This document shows, one piece after another, positions 33,595 through 42,049 of a DNA stretch of 64,000 bases. Origin of the DNA: Shewanella yunxiaonensis (lineage in GTDB: Bacteria > Pseudomonadota > Gammaproteobacteria > Enterobacterales > Shewanellaceae); NCBI RefSeq assembly GCF_018223345.1, contig NZ_CP073587.1, positions 3,346,001 through 3,410,000 of the forward strand, given 5' to 3'. The position numbers and the translations under genes are program-made. Each line of letters opens with the position of its first letter. Position 1 is the first letter of the stretch. The notes beneath the pieces are model-generated. The model had not been told where the DNA came from, ran no database searches, and saw only the letters and a list, made by a program, of their open reading frames with translations.

Positions 33595-36500
33595 CTAACT
33601 CAATGTCTGAGGTAACTTACGACGATATATCAGCAGATATAGCGCTGGCAGTACAAACAAGGACAATACCGGCGCGGTGATCATGCCGCCAACCATAGGT
33701 GCAGCAATTTTCTGCATCACATCATTGCCCGAACCTGCCCCCCACATGATAGGTAACAAGCCAAAGAAGATGGTCGCTACCGTCATGGCTTTGGGGCGTA
33801 CGCGCATTACTGCGCCTTCAATCAAGGCTGCTTTCAGGTCGCTGACACTTTGATACATACCATTGTCCTGACGATGCTTAATTGCATTGTCCAGATACAC
33901 CAGCATCACCACCCCAAATTCTGCCGCCACTCCGGCGAGCGCGATCATCCCCACCGCGACCGCAACAGACATGTTGTAATGAAGGGCATATAGCACCCAG
34001 GTACTGCCGACCAATGCAAATGGCAGCGATAACATGATCATGCTGGCCTGTAATGCGGAGTTAAAGGTCAGCATCAACAGAATAAAGATGACGGCGAGCG
34101 CCATCGGAATAACCTGTTTTAACTTGTCGGCAACCCGCTGCATATATTCATACTGACCGGCAAAACTGTAGCTGTAACGCGGCGGCAGTTTCACTTGGCT
34201 GGCCAGAATGGGCTTCACGGTGTTGATGTATTCACCGATAGACGTGCCACTGATATCCACAAATACCCAGGAGATCAGTCGTCCGTTTTCACTTTTGAGC
34301 ATCGGCGCGCCGTCGGTGATTTCGATATCCGCAAGATTGCGCAGTGGCAGATAGTTACCGGATTTGGTGATGACCGGCAAATCGCGTAACTTTTCAATAT
34401 TGTCACGTAAATCTCGGGGATAGCGCAGGTTGATCGGATAGCGCTCAGCGCCCTGCACCGATTCGCCAACATCGGCACCACCAATGGCGTAACGTACAAT
34501 GTCCTGAATGTCGCTCAGGGTCATGCCATAGCGTGAAGCGACATCGAGCTTTGGCGTAATGTCGATGTAACGACCACCGCCAACGCGTTCTGCATATGCC
34601 GAGCGAGTATGCGGTTGTTGCGACAAAATGGCTTCAATTTGTGCGCCGATACGTTGTAGTTCATCGACACTGTCACCGGTGATTTTGATGCCAACCGGTG
34701 TCTTGATCCCGGTAGACAGCATATCAATACGCGTCTGGATGGGTTGTACCCAGGCATTGGTTAAGCCGGGGACTTTGACCGTTTTCTGTAATTGCGTAAT
34801 CACGTCTTCCAGTTTGACGCCGGGACGCCATTCCTCCTTGGGCTTCAGCATAATGGTGGTTTCCAGCATCGTCAGTGGTGCTGGGTCAGTGGCGGTTTCT
34901 GCGCGGCCAACTTTACCAAATACCCGTTTTACTTCGGGGACGGTTTTGATCAGCCGGTCCGTCTGTTGTAGCAGTTCTGCGGCTTTACCGGCACTGATCC
35001 CCGGCAGCGTGGTGGGCATGTACAACAGATCGCCTTCTTCCAGGCTGGGCATAAATTCACTGCCCATTCGGGTGGCGGGATACCAGGCACTTGCGAGCGC
35101 CACTAGGGCGGCCAGGATCGTCACCTTAGGAAAGCGCAATACCAGATTTAATGCCGGTTTATAGCCGGCGATTAACACCCGGCTGATGGGGTTGGCCGTT
35201 TCAGAAGGAATTTTGCCACGAATAAATAGCCCCATCAGAATGGGCACTACCGTGACTGAAAGTATCGCCGCTGACGCCATAGCAAAGGTTTTGGTGTAGG
35301 CCAGCGGTGTGAATAGCCGACCTTCCTGATCTTCCAACGCAAACACCGGTAAGAAGCTCAAGGTAATAATCAGCAGTGAGAAAAATAACGCCGGCCCCAC
35401 TTCCTTGGAAGCTTCCGCCACTATTTGCCAGTGTTCAGGGCCTTGCGGTGCACGATCATGTTCATGCCGGAAATGTTCCAGATGTTTGTGCATGTTCTCG
35501 ATCATGACAATGGCACCATCGACCACCGCACCAATCGCAATGGCAATGCCGCCTAGGCTCATAATGTTGGCGTTCACTCCCATGTGATTCATGACGATAA
35601 AGGCCATCAGAATCGACATTGGCAGCGTAAAAATGGCAACCAGGGTCGAACGGGCATGCAGCAAAAACAGCAGGCAGACTAAACTGACGACCACCATCTC
35701 TTCAATGACCTTGTGGACCAGGTTATCGACAGAATTCTGGATCAGGTGTGAACGATCATAGGTTGGGACGATTTCGACGCCTTCCGGTAAACCAGCTTTC
35801 AACTGTTCCAGTTTGGCCTTGACGGCTTTAATGGTTGCCAGGGCATTTTCGCCATAACGCATCACGATAATGCCGCCGACAGTTTCGCCTTCACCATCAA
35901 GTTCGGCAATTCCACGGCGGGCCGCGGGACCTTTACGAATGGTGGCAACATCGCGCAGCAACAGTGGGGTTCCGGATGGACTGGCAATACCTAACGGAAT
36001 TTCACCAAAATCTTTCAGGGTCTGACGATAACCTTTGGCGCGCACCATATATTCTGCTTCCGCCATTTCGACCACTGAGCCACCGACTTCGCTGTTGGCC
36101 TTGGTAATGGCAGATTTCACGCTGGCAATGTCTAGCTTATAGATGGCCAGTTTGTCCGGGTCGAGCACGATTTGATAGGTCTGCTCCATACCGCCAACGG
36201 TGGCGACTTCGGAAACCCCAGGGACACTCTGTAATTCCAGCTTCAAGTACCAGTCTTGTAAACTCTTGAGTTGCGACAGATCCAGCTTGCCGGTCTTATC
36301 GACTAATGCATATTCGAAAATCCAGCCGACACCGGAAGCATCGGGCCCCAGCGACGGCTGGACGCCATCCGGTAGCCGACTACTGATTTGACTCAGGTAT
36401 TCCAGCACGCGTGAACGCGCCCAATAGATGTCGGTACCATCTTCAAAAATCACATACACATACGAGTCGCCAAACATGGAATAACCGCGGACGGTCTTCG

Positions 36501-36735
36501 CCCCCGGGACGGCTAACATGGCGGTCGACAACGGATAAGTGATCTGATCTTCTACCAGCTTGGGGGCCTGACCGGGATAAGAGGTTTTGATGATGACCTG
36601 CACATCCGAGAGATCCGGCAAGGCATCCAGCGGCGTTTTTTGTAACGCATGAATGCCCAGCACTGCCACAATCAACGCGATGATGAGGACCATCACGCGC
36701 TGACGGATAGCCATATCAATGATGGTCTTCAGCAT
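33595..36735 (-). CDS. cusA: CusA-type heavy-metal efflux RND pump (copper/silver)
   Basis: The 1046-residue inner-membrane RND transporter begins MLKTIIDMAIRQRVMVLI with DALPDLSDVQVIIKTSYPGQAP, as in CusA/HME-RND pumps. Twelve membrane helices are expected. The TM4 region NIMSLGGIAIAIGAVVDGAIVMIEN includes the proton-relay Asp. Methionine-containing periplasmic loops follow. With CusB, encoded immediately upstream with a 20-bp overlap, it expels monovalent copper or silver from the periplasm. Neither a CusC-like outer-membrane channel nor CusF is seen beside it, so the outer-membrane partner must come from elsewhere. AGGAGG precedes the ATG. Confidence 0.92.
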   Translation of the reverse strand: MLKTIIDMAIRQRVMVLIIALIVAVLGIHALQKTPLDALPDLSDVQVIIKTSYPGQAPKLVEDQITYPLSTAMLAVPGAKTVRGYSMFGDSYVYVIFEDGTDIYWARSRVLEYLSQISSRLPDGVQPSLGPDASGVGWIFEYALVDKTGKLDLSQLKSLQDWYLKLELQSVPGVSEVATVGGMEQTYQIVLDPDKLAIYKLDIASVKSAITKANSEVGGSVVEMAEAEYMVRAKGYRQTLKDFGEIPLGIASPSGTPLLLRDVATIRKGPAARRGIAELDGEGETVGGIIVMRYGENALATIKAVKAKLEQLKAGLPEGVEIVPTYDRSHLIQNSVDNLVHKVIEEMVVVSLVCLLFLLHARSTLVAIFTLPMSILMAFIVMNHMGVNANIMSLGGIAIAIGAVVDGAIVMIENMHKHLEHFRHEHDRAPQGPEHWQIVAEASKEVGPALFFSLLIITLSFLPVFALEDQEGRLFTPLAYTKTFAMASAAILSVTVVPILMGLFIRGKIPSETANPISRVLIAGYKPALNLVLRFPKVTILAALVALASAWYPATRMGSEFMPSLEEGDLLYMPTTLPGISAGKAAELLQQTDRLIKTVPEVKRVFGKVGRAETATDPAPLTMLETTIMLKPKEEWRPGVKLEDVITQLQKTVKVPGLTNAWVQPIQTRIDMLSTGIKTPVGIKITGDSVDELQRIGAQIEAILSQQPHTRSAYAERVGGGRYIDITPKLDVASRYGMTLSDIQDIVRYAIGGADVGESVQGAERYPINLRYPRDLRDNIEKLRDLPVITKSGNYLPLRNLADIEITDGAPMLKSENGRLISWVFVDISGTSIGEYINTVKPILASQVKLPPRYSYSFAGQYEYMQRVADKLKQVIPMALAVIFILLMLTFNSALQASMIMLSLPFALVGSTWVLYALHYNMSVAVAVGMIALAGVAAEFGVVMLVYLDNAIKHRQDNGMYQSVSDLKAALIEGAVMRVRPKAMTVATIFFGLLPIMWGAGSGNDVMQKIAAPMVGGMITAPVLSLFVLPALYLLIYRRKLPQTLS

Positions 36736-38317
36736 TATGTGCCTCCTGATGCTGGCTGCTCAGACGCATCAAACTGCCTTTGAGACTGGCTTCAGAATCC
36801 AACAGGAACTGGCCGGAAATCACCACGTTTTCACCGTCACTGAGACCGTTGAGGATCTGCACCATGCCGCGGCTCATCATCCCTACATCCACCCGGCGTG
36901 CGACAAAATCGTTGTCTGCGGTTTTCACAATGACGCGGTTTTCTTTACCGGTCTGGATCAGTGCTTCTTGTGGCACGACCAGCGCATTTTCGTTCGCGCC
37001 GCCAAACAGGGATACCTTGGCGAGGGTATTGGGGCGCAGATGTTCGCCTTTATTTGGCAACACGACGCGCACCCGCAGACTGCGGGTCACCGGATCCAAC
37101 TCGGGATAGATATAATCAATTTTCCCTTGCAGGCCCTTTATCCCCATGGCGGGAATGCTGACTTCCGCCGGTTGACCTACCGCCAGCCAGCTCTGTTCAT
37201 TTTCAAACACGTCGGCTATCACCCAGACCTTATCCAAATCCACCATTGACAGAATTTCAGTTGATGGCTGCAAATACATACCGTCACGAATATCGAGATT
37301 TTTCACGTAACCATTGGACTCGGCATAAAAAGGTACGCGGAATTGCGTTTTGCCCGTTTTAGCTAACTGCTTAATCTGCTCTGGATTTAATCCCAGCAGC
37401 TCCAGTCGCGTTCCTGCTTTACGCAATAATTCCTGATAACGGTCGCTGTTACCGGAGCGCTTGAGCGTATCTTGCGCCAACAGATAATCGTCCTGTGCGT
37501 TAACTAAATCCGGCGAATAGATTTCGTAGAGCAGTTGTCCTTTTTTAATCTCGTCACCTTCAGATTGCACTGTGAGCTTCTCTACCCAGCCAGTAACGCG
37601 CGAGTGAATGTGGGTGATCTGGCTTTCGTCATAGCCGACTTCGCCGACGGTATCGACAAAGCGCCACATGGTTTGTCGGGTGGCTTTGGCGACTTTGAGT
37701 GCCAGCGCTTGCTGCATCTGGCCTGACACGTTGACTTGAACCGTATCCTGATGTCCCCCCATCTCCACTTTTTCTAGGGTCATGCCGCAGATAGGACAGG
37801 TTCCGGGGGTATCACTGACAATCTGTGGATGCATCGGGCAGACATATTTAATGGTGCCACCGTGAGAGGGCTGCGCTTTGTCGACACTACTGAAGACCTT
37901 TTGCACATTGGCCACTTGTTTGGCAGTTGTTGGCTTTACGGACATATCCATCGTCGCGGTTTTATCCTTGCCCTGTGACATGTCCATCTGCGCATGATCA
38001 TGCGATGTTTGCAGGGCCATTGCTTGCGGATTCGCATGCTGCATTGCTGTCGCTGATGTTGCCGGTGATTGTTTGGGCTCAGTTGCTTCGTCTTTCACCA
38101 GAAACATGCCACAGATAGGGCAGCGACCTGGCTTGTCGCTGCGTTCTTGCGGATGCATTGGGCAATAATATTCTCCCTGGGTAGCCGCAGCAGTCTGGTG
38201 CTGATGATCTTGGTGTTCATCTGTTGCCGCCAGTGCATGTAGGCTCCACTGAGAGCCTGTTGCCAGTATCAGACTCAATACACAGGCTAGGTAACGACGT
38301 GAATATTTATTGCTCAT
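36716..38317 (-). CDS. cusB: CusB-type membrane-fusion protein with two heavy-metal-binding domains
   Basis: The ATG at 38317 follows GGAG and AAGG; the frame is also open from a TTG at 38332. A signal peptide is followed by two heavy-metal-binding motifs: YYCPMHPQERSDKPGRCPIC and YVCPMHPQIVSDTPGTCPIC, about 110 residues apart. A Met/His/Pro-rich spacer lies between them. The HlyD/CusB adaptor part follows, with QSEGDEIKKGQLLYEIYSPD (lipoyl-like) and the beta-barrel domain. The duplicated metal domain suggests that CusB itself collects metal. The overlap with cusA indicates translational coupling. Confidence 0.92.
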   Translation of the reverse strand: MSNKYSRRYLACVLSLILATGSQWSLHALAATDEHQDHQHQTAAATQGEYYCPMHPQERSDKPGRCPICGMFLVKDEATEPKQSPATSATAMQHANPQAMALQTSHDHAQMDMSQGKDKTATMDMSVKPTTAKQVANVQKVFSSVDKAQPSHGGTIKYVCPMHPQIVSDTPGTCPICGMTLEKVEMGGHQDTVQVNVSGQMQQALALKVAKATRQTMWRFVDTVGEVGYDESQITHIHSRVTGWVEKLTVQSEGDEIKKGQLLYEIYSPDLVNAQDDYLLAQDTLKRSGNSDRYQELLRKAGTRLELLGLNPEQIKQLAKTGKTQFRVPFYAESNGYVKNLDIRDGMYLQPSTEILSMVDLDKVWVIADVFENEQSWLAVGQPAEVSIPAMGIKGLQGKIDYIYPELDPVTRSLRVRVVLPNKGEHLRPNTLAKVSLFGGANENALVVPQEALIQTGKENRVIVKTADNDFVARRVDVGMMSRGMVQILNGLSDGENVVISGQFLLDSEASLKGSLMRLSSQHQEAHNAEDHH

Positions 38318-38343
38318 ATGCCTTATCTCCAACGATTATCGAA

Positions 38344-38667
38344 TTACTGCTGATGCATGTTCATATTCGACATATCGTGCATATCAGTGTTGGCCTTGGT
38401 GGTTGGTGTCGCAGATTTTTCCTTCATCTGTATATTTGGCATAGTATTTTTACCCTGAGTGTCAGCCGGAACCATTTTCATGCCACAAATCGGGCAACTA
38501 TCGCCTTTGTGACCCGTTTCTTCCGGATGCATCGGACAGTGATAGACCTGTGCTTGTTCAGCAGTAGCGTGATTATGCTCATGGGTAGCGGTATCTGCCG
38601 CATAACTGTAGCCAGTGGAACCTATGCCGAGTAAAGCCGCTAAAACCAGTGTTGTTAAAGATTTCAT
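38344..38667 (-). CDS. Periplasmic heavy-metal-binding domain protein
   Basis: The 107-residue protein has a signal peptide (about residues 1-23, ending SYAAD) and one heavy-metal-binding motif, HCPMHPEETGHKGDSCPICG. A Met/His-rich tail (NTDMHDMSNMNMHQQ) follows. It lies 26 bases upstream of the cusB start, probably in one operon as its first gene. It may replace CusF as the metal carrier. GGAG stands before the ATG. Confidence 0.88.
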   Translation of the reverse strand: MKSLTTLVLAALLGIGSTGYSYAADTATHEHNHATAEQAQVYHCPMHPEETGHKGDSCPICGMKMVPADTQGKNTMPNIQMKEKSATPTTKANTDMHDMSNMNMHQQ

Positions 38668-39078
38668 ATTTGACTCCGAGATTGGTGAGGCTGCTAAGAA
38701 AGACAGTGATCACCAGAAAATTATTAAGTAAGTGTTTAGTTAACTTCCAGTAATGAACACAGTTTATTAGTCACATCGTGCATTCATATCCGGACGACTA
38801 TCTGTTAATCGGAAATGAGGCTCCGGCGTAGCGACAGCTGTTTCAAACACCCTAGTTGTCGGCCAGGAACCGGCAGCTAGTTTTATGTTTGTCACAAATG
38901 TCACCAGACAATAGTCCCTGTTGCAGTATCCCTTGCAGTCATTGCGATGATGGTGGGTCGTGTCGGGAAGCACTTTGCAACATGTTGCCCATCTTCGCGT
39001 CAGGGGACTATTGACTGTTAAGTGTGACAAGTTGTGATATCACAACACCACGCCGAGCCTCGATAACTCCGTGAATGC
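38668..39078. other. Upstream region of the cus operon, no gene supported
   Basis: About 410 bases separate the metal-binding protein start from the end of the DUF2057 gene; both genes are on the minus strand. The 87-codon frame at 38767-39030 has no ribosome site and an odd composition (Cys/His/Arg-rich throughout), so it is not called. A promoter for the cus operon is expected here, but no CusR-type box was recognised. Confidence 0.45.
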
Positions 39079-39531
39079 TCAGCGTTGAGCTGCCAACAAA
39101 TCTGCAATCACATTAGCTGCAGGCTGTAAAGAAAATCGGCGACTGTCTGCTTTATTGGTAGTGATATCCAGATAAGGGTGTTTTAGATAAGTTTGCGCAT
39201 CAGCAACGTCATCTAGTGTTGGGGTAGTCAATGCAACGTTCTGGGTATCGACAGAGAACTGCAGATAGAGTGGTTGAGACTTAACCCAAGTGGCCGAGTC
39301 ATCTGCAGTGATGCCAGAAAACAGATCGCGATAACGAACTACCAGAACATGAGAACCTTTGTTCAGTTGCAAGGTGTCACTGGTGTTGTTGTCTGAGTGC
39401 CCATCGATACTGAGTACCTGCAGGTCATCTGGCAAAGAGACTTGCGCGGCCTGAGTGAGTGGTGCAACGAACAGAGTGGACAAAGATAAAGCGGATGCAG
39501 CAATAGTTGCTAAAGTAGTTTTTGAGAACAT
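39079..39531 (-). CDS. DUF2057 (YccT-like) exported protein
   Basis: The 150-residue product has a signal peptide ending TQAA. The mature part begins VSLPDDLQVLSIDGHSDNN and runs through LNKGSHVLVVRYRDLF and PLYLQFSVDTQNVALTTPTLD, the pattern of the DUF2057 family. These are periplasmic proteins of unknown function, common in Shewanella and Vibrio. It sits between the cus operon and a Cys-rich exported protein and may be only a neighbour. Confidence 0.82.
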   Translation of the reverse strand: MFSKTTLATIAASALSLSTLFVAPLTQAAQVSLPDDLQVLSIDGHSDNNTSDTLQLNKGSHVLVVRYRDLFSGITADDSATWVKSQPLYLQFSVDTQNVALTTPTLDDVADAQTYLKHPYLDITTNKADSRRFSLQPAANVIADLLAAQR

Positions 39532-39604
39532 GACCGTACTCCTAAAATTCTATAAACAGTAGTTACTTAGGCATTAAGCCTTTAAAACAAAATGTTAAAA
39601 AGAA

Positions 39605-39970
39605 TTACAGGTAGTTAGGCGGTGGTGTTTGGACGCCAACAGTAGCAGTCTGTACACTCCATGTAGGACAAGAAATTTCTTGAGCCAACATAGGTTGTGA
39701 CTGTAAAGCGGTGATAGGGGTGATGACAGAGATTAAATTACTGCAGTGATTGGCACAATTTCCTACCTGACCACAGTTATCTGCCGCTGAATTACAATGT
39801 TTACAATCCATTTTCCCCTGACAGCAGGCCATATTGGCATGAGCTTCTTGGGTATGGGATTGAGCGAACATTTGCTGTGACACAGGCATAGCAGCAACCA
39901 GTCTTGGCGCGAGCGCCTGACTGATCAGCATCATTGCCAGTGTTGTTAGTAACAGCAAGTTTCGCATCAT
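39605..39970 (-). CDS. Cys-rich exported protein of unknown function
   Basis: An internal ATG at 39970 starts a signal peptide (MMRNLLLLTTLAMMLISQAL); the frame is open to 40015. The mature part carries a cysteine cluster, CCQGKMDCKHC and DNCGQVGNCANHCSN, with nine cysteines in about 30 residues. It ends with PPPNYL. The cysteine pattern suggests metal binding or disulphides. I know no family for it, and its place beside the copper genes is suggestive only. The upstream start would overlap the palindrome at 40016-40029, so the internal start is preferred. Confidence 0.6.
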   Translation of the reverse strand: MMRNLLLLTTLAMMLISQALAPRLVAAMPVSQQMFAQSHTQEAHANMACCQGKMDCKHCNSAADNCGQVGNCANHCSNLISVITPITALQSQPMLAQEISCPTWSVQTATVGVQTPPPNYL

Positions 39971-40015
39971 TGAAAATTTATGCCGTAGTGAAGATTCGAT
40001 GGGAAGATGACACAT

Positions 40016-40029
40016 ACCTTATATAAGGT
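40016..40029. promoter_or_regulatory. 14-bp palindrome, possible operator
   Basis: ACCTTATATAAGGT is a perfect palindrome 46 bases upstream of the Cys-rich protein start at 39970. It is shorter than a MerR/CueR site, so the binding protein is not guessed. Confidence 0.35.
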
Positions 40030-40313
40030 TCAAGCACTAACTAAATTTAAATTTTTGTTTTTGATCAAGATCAATTATTTATTGGCTTTCTGGAACTTCT
40101 AAAAATGTTCACATATTGTATACATTCCACTCGTAAAGACAGCCAACAATAGAGTTATTATCTATGCACGGGGTCGATATCACCGTACATTATTTAACTC
40201 GAAAAATATGATTAGGTACCTAAATCTAAGAAGATTTTGTCGACCGTTTTAACAAATTGTCGGGTGTGGCTGCCAGACTTTATGTTGACCAACAAACCTG
40301 AGAGGAGGTCAGC

Positions 40314-40910
40314 ATGAAAAAGTTATCTCCAGGAAAATGTAATGGCATAAAGCGCCCCTTCAAGCTAGAAGAAATCTGGCGGATCAGAACTCGACTTGAA
40401 CTTGAAAACAACCTGATGCTAATTGCACTGCTAAACCTAGCCATTGATAGTAAGTTGAGAGCGAGCGATTTGCTAAATCTGCACGTTTACGATGTATCTT
40501 CGCAAGGAGTGATTTATGAAAGGGTACAATGCGTTCAGCAAAAAACAGGCACCGATGTGCATTATGAAATAACCCCGAGAACGCAACAAAGTATCAGTCG
40601 GTGGATCTGCTTTGCTTCCTTAGATTCGGGGAGCTTTCTGTTCCCCAGTAATCGCCATAAAGGGCAACCTATCAGTTACTCGTTCTATCGCTCCATTATC
40701 AGGAATTGGGCCTCAAAACTTGGGCTGAACGCCGATTATTATGGAACACATTCTATGCGCCGAACGAAGGCAACACTGATCTACGCCAGAACAAAAAATA
40801 TTAGGGCCGTACAGCTGTTGTTAGGGCATTCAAAGCTAGATAACACCATCCGTTATCTAGGGGTTGAACTTGAGGATGCTTTGCGACTTTCAGAAGAGAC
40901 AGAATGTTAG
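40314..40910 (+). CDS. Short tyrosine recombinase (phage-integrase family, catalytic domain only)
   Basis: The 198-residue protein has the catalytic domain of tyrosine recombinases and no N-terminal core-binding domain. The Arg is in DSKLRASDLLNL, the Lys in QQKTGTDVHYE, His-x-x-Arg in HSMRRTKATLIYA, and the second His in LLLGHSKLDNTIRYLGVE, which ends with the probable nucleophile Tyr. All key residues are present. A strong AGGAGG-like site (GAGAGGAGG) precedes the ATG. Short FimB-like recombinases act on local inversions or island excision. Its partner sites are unknown. It lies just upstream of an integron cassette array but is not IntI, which is about 320-340 residues with an extra motif. 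Confidence 0.85.
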   Translation: MKKLSPGKCNGIKRPFKLEEIWRIRTRLELENNLMLIALLNLAIDSKLRASDLLNLHVYDVSSQGVIYERVQCVQQKTGTDVHYEITPRTQQSISRWICFASLDSGSFLFPSNRHKGQPISYSFYRSIIRNWASKLGLNADYYGTHSMRRTKATLIYARTKNIRAVQLLLGHSKLDNTIRYLGVELEDALRLSEETEC

Positions 40911-41248
40911 GACAATTGAAACAGGCTTTTCTTGCCTCTGAAAAGCCTGTGCCCCATTACGATTCAGCAGTGTGATTTTGGGTTAACTCTGAAACACAAT
41001 GATTGACCATACTTTAGTAATGGAGCAAAGTTTATACAAAACCAGTAGGTTAGCGCTGACTAAGTATGTTGCTTTCAGGCACACCTGAAATGTTAGCGTC
41101 GCTAGTGAAGCGAGCTTGCACGCAGCCACCGCCAGCCAACTTCAAGTGAGGAACAAACATTCTCAAGGTTGGCGGAATACGGAGAGTTCAGATACAAGGA
41201 AGTCAAATAGTCCATCATCATGCGCACCTCCTACGTAATCTGCCACTC
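40911..41248. other. Gap between recombinase and cassette array
   Basis: About 338 bases contain no supported frame. A hairpin after the recombinase gene (AGGCTTTTCTTGCCTCTGA, then AAAAGCCTG) may stop transcription. The rest could be a former cassette or the recombination platform, but no attI-type site was recognised. Confidence 0.4.
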
Positions 41249-41299
41249 ACAAAACAAGCCACGGCAACGGACACGGAAAACCGCGCCGTTGCGTTATGA
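41249..41299 (+). repeat. Degenerate attC-like site at the head of the cassette array
   Basis: AAAACAAGCC at the left and GCGTTATGA at the right frame a stem CAACGG/CCGTTG. This resembles a short attC site, but the left R'' core has an A in place of the T of TAAC and the right core GTTATGA departs from GTTRRRY at one position. It touches the first cassette gene in the right place, as the others do. Confidence 0.4.
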
Positions 41300-41313
41300 T
41301 CGTTTGTGAGAAC

Positions 41314-41742
41314 ATGAAAAAAATCAGCATATTGCTTTTATTCATAATTAGTCTTTTCGCCATGGCAGGTAACAATATAATGATTCATAACAATACAGAG
41401 CGTGTGCAAAAGCTTGAAAAGTTGTTAGTTGAAAAGAAATTTACTGCTGATGAAAAGCTTTTTTATCCTGGTGCTCCCTCAGAAGAAGTTAGGGCAACAT
41501 GCGAACAAGCAATGAATATTGTAATCCAAGCTTTAATTGATACTCCTGAGGCGGGTATAACGGAAAACGAGTTTTGGAGCCTCCTGGAAAAAGCTGCCAC
41601 GGTATATAAGCAATTTGACTCAGAAGAAATGGATCGCGGCCTAAGTTACATGGAAGAAATAATGGACATTTACGACATCGAAAGTTCCGATGGTAGGTTA
41701 AACACTTGGAGGTATGGGTTTGATCCAGCAAATTCTCACTAA
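41314..41742 (+). CDS. Cassette gene A: exported protein of unknown function
   Basis: The ATG at 41314 follows a GAGAA stretch and gives 142 residues; an in-frame ATG at 41296 overlaps the degenerate attC. The start, MKKISILLLFIISLFAMAG, is a signal peptide. The mature part is acidic with helix-forming stretches, RVQKLEKLLVEKKFTADEKL and ENEFWSLLEKAATVYKQF. The stop codon lies in the R'' core of the next attC site, as in typical cassettes. No family was recognised. Confidence 0.65.
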   Translation: MKKISILLLFIISLFAMAGNNIMIHNNTERVQKLEKLLVEKKFTADEKLFYPGAPSEEVRATCEQAMNIVIQALIDTPEAGITENEFWSLLEKAATVYKQFDSEEMDRGLSYMEEIMDIYDIESSDGRLNTWRYGFDPANSH

Positions 41743-41817
41743 CAAGTTAAATCATCGGAAAATCACTCGCTGGCTGCGCCAAAGCGCTCGCGTTTTCCGC
41801 TGTTTAAAGCGTTAAAT
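41737..41817 (+). repeat. attC site A
   Basis: Left core CACTAAC (41737-41743) and right core GTTAAAT (41811-41817, a perfect GTTRRRY) bracket a long imperfect palindrome with ATCGGAAAA facing TTTTCCGCT. The left core differs from RYYYAAC at one base. Length 81 bp. Confidence 0.75.
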
Positions 41818-42049
41818 TACTAAGAGATATCGTGAAGAAATTAGCAATTTTAATAATGACAGTTCTTTTATCTGGTTGTGTCGGGGTGGCGACAATGTAC
41901 AACCCCGAAACGAACCACGAAGATTTAAAATTCAAACTTATGGGGCGGGGGGTTCTTTTTGATTACAAAGAAAAGAACCATAATTATTCTAAATCTGACG
42001 TGGTTGCGGCTTGGGGGCAGCCTGATAGTAAGTGTACTAGCTCAGACCT

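Noticed and set aside
38767..39030. 87-codon minus-strand frame before the cus operon
   Set aside because: It has no ribosome site and its Cys/His/Arg-rich composition looks like translation of non-coding DNA.
40016..40029. CueR/MerR-type copper operator
   Set aside because: The palindrome is only 14 bp with no spacer; MerR-family sites are longer and lie in a 19-20-bp promoter spacer, which is not seen.
40314..40910. Integron integrase IntI
   Set aside because: The protein is only 198 residues, lacks the N-terminal domain and extra IntI motif, and is not divergent from the cassettes.
41249..41299. Confident call of a fifth attC site
   Set aside because: Both cores deviate from consensus, so it is listed only as degenerate with low confidence.
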